DNA from: Rubrolithibacter sp043763625
GTDB lineage: Bacteria; Bacteroidota; Bacteroidia; Sphingobacteriales; Sphingobacteriaceae
Direction of reading: 5' to 3'
Length of the DNA: 13,489 nucleotides
Assembly: GCA_043763625.1 (NCBI GenBank)
Contig: JAYULL010000072.1
Coordinates: 1 to 13,489 of the forward strand
Positions within the stretch are counted from its first letter, which is position 1. Each line of letters opens with the position of its first letter. A model generated the notes under the pieces. It ran no database searches and had not been told where the DNA came from. It was given only the letters and a program-made list of their open reading frames with translations. Positions 1-6,414 of this stretch are shown here, one piece after another. A program made the translations under genes and the position numbers.

Positions 1-52
1 AAAAAGTAAAATTGTCAGGCCTTCAGATCAAAGGGCCAAAGTCATAACAGAG

Positions 53-89
53 GGGGTCAGTATCCCCGGTACGGGGTCAGCATCTCCGG
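53..89. repeat. Two 17-bp direct repeats, possible IS end remnant
   Basis: Two copies of GGGGTCAGYATCYCCGG lie at 53-69 and 73-89 with a 20-bp period, differing at two positions. From memory, arrays of GGGGTCAG...CCGG units occur at the ends of IS21-like elements in Bacteroidota, so this could be one terminus of such an element lying beyond the left edge, or a solo remnant. No transposase is present in the window and the assignment is an inference. The rest of 1-241 holds no gene that I can support. Confidence 0.35.
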
Positions 90-241
90 AATCTCCAGTA
101 AACAACAGCAGACGGGAAATCCTGCTATGTTTCTTTATGCTTTTTTTCCGCATAAGGCGGAATACAAAGAGTTTAAGAGATTGCTTTCGTTGAATTTAAT
201 TTGAAAAGGGAATGTCGAAATAGTGAACAAACCCGGGAATA

Positions 242-1777
242 TCAGTGAAACTTGATTTTAAGAATTACTTCCCCTGACAGGCCCCGGGGATTACCCTTCC
301 AATTCGGACCGGATGTAATTAAATTCGCAGCCTTTAAATTATTGGCTTCGCTTAAGCCTTTAAGAATTTTCAAATCAACAACATTTCCATCCGAGGAAAC
401 TCTAAAGCTTAAGGTTACGGTTCCTTTTGTGGCATCCGCAGACTTTCCATTTTCCTGCAAGTATTTTCTATACGCCGGCCAACCTGTAGAAGGCTTAGCT
501 TGAGTCGGTCCCACTGCTTCCGGAGTCGGTTTTATAACTGAAACTTCGTTCAAAGCCGTCAGCGCATGCTCTAACTTAATCGTCAGACTGTCTTGATTGT
601 CAATATTGACCAGTTCCTTGTTATATCCGATTGTTGAAACTTCCAGTGTTTGCCCCTTTCTTGAAACTTCGATTGAAAATTTACCGGTTACATCGGTTAC
701 TGCAGCACCTTTTTCTCCTTTTACATAAACAGCAACTCCCGGTAGAGGCTCATTATTTTCATCGACTACGGCACCCGATATTATTCGGGAACCGGCGATC
801 GGTACATCTTGTACTTCTTTCCCCGAAACGATAAAAGAACTTCCGGTAGTTACTTCGCGGTTTCTCTTTTGGTATCCTCTTACAACTACGTCGCTCATAG
901 CTGTCATCGCCGGCTCTAAACTAACCTGTAAACTGTCTTGACTTTTAATTGCAATCCGCCGCTTGTTATAGCCTATAAAAGATACTTCGAGCGTTTCTCC
1001 GGGTTGTGCCAAGATTGAAAACTTACCGCTTGCATCGGTAACTGCAGCTTTTTCTCCTTTTAAGTAAACGGTAACTCCCGGTAAAGTCTCTTTACTATAT
1101 TCGTCTGTTACCGTACCGGAAATCACTCGAAATGAACTCGCTATACGCACATCTTGTACTTCTTTCGCCGAGGGGGTAAACGAATTCCCGGAAGTTGCTT
1201 CCCTATTTTGCTTTTGATATCCTCTAACCACATAATTATCAGCCGCGACACCTGCAATCCGGTTTGCATTCGGTATAGCTGTGTGAGTATTTCGTGTAAC
1301 TTCCTGCGGCTTTCTCGGGGTTTCGGAAACCGGTTTCAGTACTTTTTTCTTCGATTCCGGTTTTTGAGCAAGCTGTACCTCTCGTTCAGGGAGCGTTGTG
1401 GGTTTTGATGTAGAAGCTTCTATAACCCTTCCACGCCCTCTATCAACCGTTTTTGCCATTCGAACGGGAGATTTATCCTCCAACATAAAAAATTCGGCAG
1501 TTAGAACAGCAAACAGTAATGCAGCAGCAACCGAAAGGCGAATTAAAGAATCGGTACGGAAAGATCTTTTTTTATTTATTCTTTGGCTTATCAGTTCTTC
1601 AATTTCTTGAAGATGCTCGGGTTCCAGGTTCCCGGATGCGGCTTCCATTCCGGCAATTAAATCTGCTAAAAGCGGATCGCTTTCCGCCTTTCGCTCCAAT
1701 TCGTAGGCCGCTCGGGTATCCAACTTGCCTGTAGCATACTTCCGTATCAATTCGATATCGTAGCTCTTATTCTTCAC
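242..1777 (-). CDS. Anti-sigma-like membrane protein with two CarboxypepD_reg-like domains and a TonB-C-like end
   Basis: A 511-aa single-pass protein. Residues 1-78 are cytoplasmic and acidic/basic, resembling the short N-terminal part of Bacteroidota anti-sigma factors (IRKYATGKLD, then helices). Residues about 79-98 are one membrane helix. The periplasmic part has two similar modules, each made of a VVRGYQK segment (starting near 183 and 297) followed by a carboxypeptidase-D-like beta-sandwich (about 219-290 and 331-405, with the GTVTDE..LPGV..K pattern). The C-terminal ~80 residues (GTVTLSFRVSSDGNVVDLKI...GPNWKG) resemble a TonB C-terminal domain. Its start overlaps the end of the sigma gene by 11 bp, so translation is probably coupled. 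Inferred role: hold the sigma factor at the membrane and sense an envelope signal through the periplasmic modules. Whether the end truly binds TonB-dependent receptors is unknown. No clear Rho-independent terminator follows. Confidence 0.85.
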   Translation of the reverse strand: MKNKSYDIELIRKYATGKLDTRAAYELERKAESDPLLADLIAGMEAASGNLEPEHLQEIEELISQRINKKRSFRTDSLIRLSVAAALLFAVLTAEFFMLEDKSPVRMAKTVDRGRGRVIEASTSKPTTLPEREVQLAQKPESKKKVLKPVSETPRKPQEVTRNTHTAIPNANRIAGVAADNYVVRGYQKQNREATSGNSFTPSAKEVQDVRIASSFRVISGTVTDEYSKETLPGVTVYLKGEKAAVTDASGKFSILAQPGETLEVSFIGYNKRRIAIKSQDSLQVSLEPAMTAMSDVVVRGYQKRNREVTTGSSFIVSGKEVQDVPIAGSRIISGAVVDENNEPLPGVAVYVKGEKGAAVTDVTGKFSIEVSRKGQTLEVSTIGYNKELVNIDNQDSLTIKLEHALTALNEVSVIKPTPEAVGPTQAKPSTGWPAYRKYLQENGKSADATKGTVTLSFRVSSDGNVVDLKILKGLSEANNLKAANLITSGPNWKGNPRGLSGEVILKIKFH

Positions 1778-2342
1778 GATTCCTCTCCATGCAAATTTTC
1801 AAATTCCGTTTACCGTTTTGTATGTAGCTTTTTACCTCTCCAAGGCTATAACCGGTTAAATCGGTAATTTCTTTATATCCTTTCTCATTTAGAAAAAATA
1901 AATGAATGCTTTGTTTTTGCTTTTCCGGTAGCTTCTCTAAACACTTTTCTAATGCAGAAAGGTTATGCTCTTTATTTTCCCGGTCATCCTGATGCAGCGA
2001 AAGCGGAAATTCCACAAATTCTTCGAAAGAAACTAAATGCATTTTTTTACCCGATCTCAATTGCATCAGGCAGTAGTTTTTGGTTAAAACATACAGCCAA
2101 CTTGCAAAATTCCGAACCTCCTGCTTACTTACTTTTTTAATCAACTCTTCAAAAATTTGCATCACGGCGTCTTTACTTTGTTCGCCTTCTTGCAAATATC
2201 TGTAGCAAACGTAGTAAACCATTGCAGAATGACGGCTGAACAAATCGCCAAGAACCTTTAAATCGCCCTTTCGGCGAAATCGCTCCAGCAAATCTTCATC
2301 ACTTGATTCTTCCGGTTTTTCAGGCTTAATAAACCAATTCAT
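1767..2342 (-). CDS. ECF RNA polymerase sigma factor
   Basis: A 191-aa sigma-70 family protein of ECF size with only regions 2 and 4. Region 2 spans about residues 18-100 (LFSRHSAMVYYVCYRYL, then the FASWLYVLTKNYC stretch typical of region 2.3/2.4). Region 4 spans about 130-185 (LEKCLEKLPEKQKQSIHLFF, then the helix-turn-helix GYKEITDLTGYSLGEVKSYI). It should direct RNA polymerase to a small regulon, probably including this divergent locus. The stop lies inside the first codons of the downstream anti-sigma-like gene, the usual order of a sigma/anti-sigma pair. The 78-bp gap to the divergent VWA gene must hold both promoters; I could not recognise a convincing TTG/TAnnTTTG pair there, which would fit autoregulation by an ECF-type promoter, but that is inference. 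Confidence 0.93.
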   Translation of the reverse strand: MNWFIKPEKPEESSDEDLLERFRRKGDLKVLGDLFSRHSAMVYYVCYRYLQEGEQSKDAVMQIFEELIKKVSKQEVRNFASWLYVLTKNYCLMQLRSGKKMHLVSFEEFVEFPLSLHQDDRENKEHNLSALEKCLEKLPEKQKQSIHLFFLNEKGYKEITDLTGYSLGEVKSYIQNGKRNLKICMERNREE

Positions 2343-2420
2343 TCAATCGCTCAAAATAATTTTAATTTACCGGTTATGGAAATTTAGATACTGATGCATC
2401 CTGCGGCAAAATTCAACAAC

Positions 2421-4310
2421 ATGAAAAAAATATTTTATCTAACCCTATTGCTATTTGCATTCGCAGGATTCAAATTAGGCACAACAATTACTATTTCCGG
2501 AACCGTTTACGATGCTGCAAGCAAAGAGACACGGCCGGGAGTTTCGGTTCAAGAAGAGGGAACTAAGAATGCTGTGATAACAGACATTTCCGGCAAGTAT
2601 TCTATACGAGTAAAAAACCTTGATGCTGTTCTTACAGCTCACTTTGTCGGTTATCAAACTTCCAAAATTAAGATTAAGGGACCCTATAAGCAAGACATTT
2701 GGCTGCGGGCTTCTACTAACTCCATGCACGAAGTTGTAGTGCGGGGTTATCAAAAAAGAAATCGAGAAGTTGTAACCGGGAGCACATTTATAGTTTCCGG
2801 CAAGGAAGTAGCTGACGTACCGGCGGCAAGCATCACAATCAGGATCTCCAGTAAAGAAGAAAGCAAAGACTCTTACAAGGAAATTTCCGAGAACAAATTC
2901 ATTAATCCGGCAACTACTCCGCTTTCGACTTTTGCCGTTGATGTTGACGGTGCTTCTTACAGCAACATGCGCCGGTTCATCAATTCCGGTCAACTCCCCC
3001 CTGCCGACGCTGTCCGGATAGAAGAAATGATTAACTATTTTAAATACGACTTAAACGAACCCGGCAACAGCGATCCTGTAGCTATCACAACCGAACTTTC
3101 GACAGCTCCTTGGAACGAGAAACATCATTTACTTAGAATCGGATTAAGAGCAAAACAAGTGGAGACAGAAAAATTACCGCCTTCCAACCTTGTATTTTTG
3201 ATCGATGTTTCAGGCTCTATGGCTCCCGGGAATAGATTGCCGCTGGTTAAAGCTTCGCTTAAAATGCTGGTGGATCAACTGCGAGAGAAAGACAATGTAG
3301 CGATAGTGACTTATGCCGGCGAAGCCGGATTAAAACTTCCTTCAACAAAAGGGAATTTGAAAACAAAAATAAAAAATGCAATTGACGAGTTACAAGCAGG
3401 CGGTTCAACTGCCGGAGGCGGAGGTTTAATGATGGCGTACCAAGTTGCTCGGGAAAACTTTATCAAGAACGGCAATAACAGAATTACTATGGCGACCGAC
3501 GGAGATTTCAACGTAGGCATGTCAAGCGATAAAGAAATGGAAAAACTGATAGCCCGAGAACGTGAAGACGGTATAAGTATTTCTGTTTTAGGTTTCGGTA
3601 TGGGGAATTATAAAGACAGTAAGCTGGAAATAATTGCGGATAAGGGGCACGGCAACTACGCTTACATAGATAACGCAGATGAAGCACGCAAAGCGATGGT
3701 AAGCGAATTCGGCGGAACCCTCTTTACTGTTGCAAAAGACGTCAAAATACAAATAGAGTTTAATCCGGCAAAAGTTCAGGCTTATCGCTTACTGGGTTAC
3801 GAAAATCGCTTGCTCGAAAAGGAAGATTTTAACAACGACAAAAAACTCGGCGGCGATATGGGCGTGGGGCACACGGTTACCGCTCTCTACGAACTAATTC
3901 CTACAGGGGTAAAAAGCGACTTTGCAGCTACTGTCGATCCCTTGAAATACCAAAAACAAGAGAATGTAGAAAGCGTCGTCGGCTCTGCGGAAATTGCAAC
4001 TATAAAATTCAGATATAAAGATCCGCAATCAAATAAAAGCTTGCTAAAACAAACTACTCTTGCCGGATCGCCGGTTGTCTCGGCCAAAGCAAGTGATGAT
4101 TTTAGATTTGCATCAGCCGTTGCCGAATTCGGGCTACTGCTCAGAAATTCAGAATTTAAACAAAAAGCAAATTTTAATAAGCTGATTGCGAGAGCGAAAA
4201 CTGCCAAAGGAAAAGATGAAGAAGGTTATCGGGCGGAGTTTATAAGGCTCGCAGAGAGCGCTGAATTATTAGTCAAAAGCACCGACTTAGCTCAAGAATC
4301 AGAAGAATAA
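2421..4310 (+). CDS. Secreted von Willebrand factor A protein with N-terminal CarboxypepD_reg-like domain and DUF3520-type C-terminus
   Basis: A 629-aa protein if started at ATG 2421, where MKKIFYLTLLLFAFAGF makes a clean signal peptide; an upstream ATG at 2394 would put nine residues before it. Domains in order: carboxypeptidase-D-like sandwich (about 25-98), a VVVRGYQKRNREVVTGS segment (about 105-137) nearly identical to segments in the neighbouring membrane protein, a YfbK-type leader (NPLSTFAVDVDGASYSNMRR pattern), and a VWA domain (about 255-430) with the metal-ion site DVSGS (D262) and ATDGDFNVG near 358. The C-terminal 190 residues match the DUF3520 pattern that follows VWA in YfbK proteins. 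It probably acts in the periplasm or at the outer membrane as a metal-dependent protein-binding module. Divergent orientation and the shared segment tie it to the sigma/anti-sigma pair. No lipobox or barrel is seen. Confidence 0.9.
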   Translation: MKKIFYLTLLLFAFAGFKLGTTITISGTVYDAASKETRPGVSVQEEGTKNAVITDISGKYSIRVKNLDAVLTAHFVGYQTSKIKIKGPYKQDIWLRASTNSMHEVVVRGYQKRNREVVTGSTFIVSGKEVADVPAASITIRISSKEESKDSYKEISENKFINPATTPLSTFAVDVDGASYSNMRRFINSGQLPPADAVRIEEMINYFKYDLNEPGNSDPVAITTELSTAPWNEKHHLLRIGLRAKQVETEKLPPSNLVFLIDVSGSMAPGNRLPLVKASLKMLVDQLREKDNVAIVTYAGEAGLKLPSTKGNLKTKIKNAIDELQAGGSTAGGGGLMMAYQVARENFIKNGNNRITMATDGDFNVGMSSDKEMEKLIAREREDGISISVLGFGMGNYKDSKLEIIADKGHGNYAYIDNADEARKAMVSEFGGTLFTVAKDVKIQIEFNPAKVQAYRLLGYENRLLEKEDFNNDKKLGGDMGVGHTVTALYELIPTGVKSDFAATVDPLKYQKQENVESVVGSAEIATIKFRYKDPQSNKSLLKQTTLAGSPVVSAKASDDFRFASAVAEFGLLLRNSEFKQKANFNKLIARAKTAKGKDEEGYRAEFIRLAESAELLVKSTDLAQESEE

Positions 4311-4428
4311 CAAAGTATGGGATACAATTTAACTGCATGTAGAGAATCGCTATTTAGAATTATTATTACATAGATTAAATCTTTTCTTGCTAAACTGTGT
4401 ATATGTATTTACAATCTAACATCTACCT

Positions 4429-4785
4429 ATGGCAAAGCGAATACTTGCAGTTCAAGACGATCCGGATATTCTTTTTATTGTCGAAATGATTTTAAAGGAA
4501 GAAGGGTATGAAGTTTTTACTTCTCCCGACGGGAAAAATATCCTTTTAGAAGTGGAAACAGTTCATCCTGATTTAGTGATAATGGATATTCGCCTGCCGG
4601 AAGCGGACGGAAGAGACCTGTGTAAAGACATTAAAACCTGCTACAAAAATTTGCCGATAATTCTTATGTCTGCACATGCAGAATATGGACAAGTAATTGA
4701 AGAATCTTGTGCCGATGATTTCATTGCCAAGCCTTTTGATTTAACGGAATTTATCAGACGGATACATGATCGACTGGCAGCTTAA
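4429..4785 (+). CDS. Single-domain response regulator (receiver only)
   Basis: A 118-aa CheY-like receiver without an output domain. The acidic pair D10-D11, phosphoacceptor D53 (VIMDIRLPEADG), switch serine S81 and K101 (AKPF) are all present, so it should be phosphorylatable. Like other stand-alone receivers it would act through protein-protein contact or as a phosphate sink. The two hybrid kinases in this window are candidate partners by proximity only. It starts 118 bp after the VWA gene and ends 42 bp before the DUF4112 gene on the same strand, so co-transcription with the latter is plausible. The reading QDD at the acidic site is slightly unusual (VDD is common) but should be functional. 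Confidence 0.93.
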   Translation: MAKRILAVQDDPDILFIVEMILKEEGYEVFTSPDGKNILLEVETVHPDLVIMDIRLPEADGRDLCKDIKTCYKNLPIILMSAHAEYGQVIEESCADDFIAKPFDLTEFIRRIHDRLAA

Positions 4786-4827
4786 TACATTGTACTAACA
4801 TTATAAGAGGAAAGCTGTTAAAGTAGT

Positions 4828-5289
4828 ATGGATAATACGGCAACTTATTCCGGAAATAAGCTAAAGTGGATTGAACGATTATCCGGTTTATTAGACAATC
4901 AATTTAAATTTCCGGGTACCAATTTCAGGTTTGGGATAGACCCCCTGTTAAACCTAATTCCTTTTGCCGGTAATTTACCGGGCACCATCATGTCAGCCGT
5001 GCTTCTGCTGACTATGGCAAAACACGGCGCAAGCCGCAAGATTGTAATTTTAATGACGATAAACGTGCTGATAGATGCAGCTGTCGGTTCTATCCCTTTA
5101 ATTGGCCAGCTGTTCGATTTTTACTTTAAAGCGAATGCCAAAAACGTGCGTCTGCTTAAAGAACATTATCAAGAAGGGAAACATACAGGAAGCGGCAAGG
5201 GCGTAATAGCCTTGATAGTTTTAGTATTGATTATACTTTTTACATTAATCGGTTGGGGGATAGCAGAACTTTTTAAATATCTGTTCTGA
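4828..5289 (+). CDS. DUF4112 family membrane protein
   Basis: A 153-aa protein. The segment FGIDPLLNLIPFAGNLPG (about residues 35-52) and the following helices ending in GSIPLIGQLFDFYFKANAKN are the signature of DUF4112, a family of unknown function with conserved GIDPL and PxxGD/FDxxxKAN motifs. There are hydrophobic helices at about 45-65 and 72-92 and a strong C-terminal membrane helix at about 128-150. A GAGG-like tract at 4806-4812 lies 15 nt before the ATG. It follows the receiver gene by 42 bp and may share its transcript. It faces the lipoprotein gene tail-to-tail, and the 44-bp gap has only a weak 5-bp hairpin (GTAAA/TTTAC). Confidence 0.88.
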   Translation: MDNTATYSGNKLKWIERLSGLLDNQFKFPGTNFRFGIDPLLNLIPFAGNLPGTIMSAVLLLTMAKHGASRKIVILMTINVLIDAAVGSIPLIGQLFDFYFKANAKNVRLLKEHYQEGKHTGSGKGVIALIVLVLIILFTLIGWGIAELFKYLF

Positions 5290-5333
5290 CATCGAAGAAA
5301 ACATGTAAACGGTTTATTTACTCTTTTAAAGGT

Positions 5334-5810
5334 TTAATTCTTTTTAACATAAGTACGTTTTAGATAGCCGCCGGTACCCGAGGAAGTGTAATAGAAATCT
5401 AAATTATTCCCGGTAATCTTAAATTTGCCGTTAGGATAAAGAATAAAGGTATCACGATTAACAAAGGGTCCTTTCGGAACATTATCAATTCCTGTATCAA
5501 ATACCCGATATTCGTGAGCAATAAATTTCAGCTTTTCACCGTCTACAACAACTTTACCTTTAGATTTCGCCCAACCGGATGTATCGTTCAAAGAATGCCG
5601 GTCGTAAATCCCGAAGGAAATCAGGTTCTCCTCGAAAGTACCGTCTTCTTTAATCTTTAACATTATTCTAGTTATCCCCTTTGGTGCTTCATTTTGAGAA
5701 GATTCCCAAGTACTGTATAAGCTTGCGTCGGTAACGCTTGCATTTTTCTCCTTTTTGCAGCCTGCAATTATTAAAGCAGTTGATAGGATAAGTATTAAAC
5801 CTTTTTTCAT
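5334..5810 (-). CDS. Lipoprotein, lipocalin-like
   Basis: A 158-aa lipoprotein. Residues 1-17 are a lipoprotein signal peptide, MKKGLILILSTALIIAGC, with lipobox cysteine C18 followed by KKEKN. The mature part begins LYSTWESS and alternates short beta strands with a KEDGTFEE turn, and ends in a strand-rich Y..SSGTGGYLKRTYVKK tail. That layout (TW near the start, then DGTF) is common in Bacteroidota lipocalin-like lipoproteins, so a small beta-barrel or sandwich at the envelope is likely, but no ligand or function can be given. It is transcribed divergently from the kinase gene across 171 bp. Confidence 0.82.
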   Translation of the reverse strand: MKKGLILILSTALIIAGCKKEKNASVTDASLYSTWESSQNEAPKGITRIMLKIKEDGTFEENLISFGIYDRHSLNDTSGWAKSKGKVVVDGEKLKFIAHEYRVFDTGIDNVPKGPFVNRDTFILYPNGKFKITGNNLDFYYTSSGTGGYLKRTYVKKN

Positions 5811-5981
5811 AAAGTAAAATTAACGGCAATAATAATCATAACGCTTGCGGCGATACAATGTGTATAGTGTACCTGTTTTTTCTACACGGTCCGCAAAAAC
5901 TTAATTTCCGGCTCTTAAGGTCGCAACATAGGAGAATTGCCTGCGTATAAGAGTCTGATATTTACCCTTACAAATTTACCC

Positions 5982-6401
5982 ATGTGCAAATATGAATTAT
6001 TAAAAAACCGGCTTATCAGCACCGTTATCATAGTTTCGGTAATTGTGTTTACCGGTTGGGTGGGGAACATCCAAGTATTCTTGAGTATCCTTCCGGGATA
6101 CATTGCAATGAATCCGCTCACAGCTATAAATCTATTTCTTCTTGCTCTCGCAATAAAGGCAACCGGCCTAACGAATAAATCAAAACATGTAAATGCAGTT
6201 AAAGGTATTGTAATTTTGCTCCTGTCAGTTATGGCAGTAAAACTCTCGGACGTATACCTTTCCACTCAATACAATTTAGATAAACAGTTTTTTTCGAGTA
6301 AGCTATTCGGCAACCAAATGACTGTTCCGACAGTTTTTAATTTTGTTATTTTGTCATTCTCATTACTACTTTCCTGCCAAAAGCACATAAAAGTATATTA
6401 A
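5982..6401 (+). CDS. N-terminal membrane half of a frameshifted hybrid histidine kinase
   Basis: An open frame of 139 codons from ATG 5982 (a TTG 15 codons upstream is less likely), carrying four membrane helices: LISTVIIVSVIVFTGWVG, the stretch around PLTAINLFLLALAI, VKGIVILLLSVMAV and FNFVILSFSLLLSC. It ends at TAA 6399-6401. The +1 frame is open from 6391 and continues the same protein: dropping one A from the AAAA run at 6389-6392 gives CQKHI then KYIKFSQFLSLTCL in a single reading. The pattern of LPG...MNPLTAINL followed by helices matches the multi-helix N-terminal sensor region of Bacteroidota PAS hybrid kinases. As it stands the fragment cannot signal. The indel is a true mutation, a sequencing error, or less likely slippage. 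Confidence 0.75.
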   Translation: MCKYELLKNRLISTVIIVSVIVFTGWVGNIQVFLSILPGYIAMNPLTAINLFLLALAIKATGLTNKSKHVNAVKGIVILLLSVMAVKLSDVYLSTQYNLDKQFFSSKLFGNQMTVPTVFNFVILSFSLLLSCQKHIKVY

Positions 6402-6414
6402 ATTTTCTCAATTC

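Noticed and set aside
146..162. TTCCGC/GCGGAA hairpin as terminator of the gene ending at 242
   Set aside because: The T run precedes the hairpin on the plus strand, giving an A run after it on the minus strand, so it cannot act as an intrinsic terminator in either direction.
2475..2993. 172-codon minus-strand ORF
   Set aside because: It lies antisense within the VWA gene, whose domains are clear; the peptide has odd composition and no motif.
5915..6265. 116-codon minus-strand ORF
   Set aside because: It is antisense to the membrane half of the split kinase, whose helices and join to the downstream kinase are convincing.
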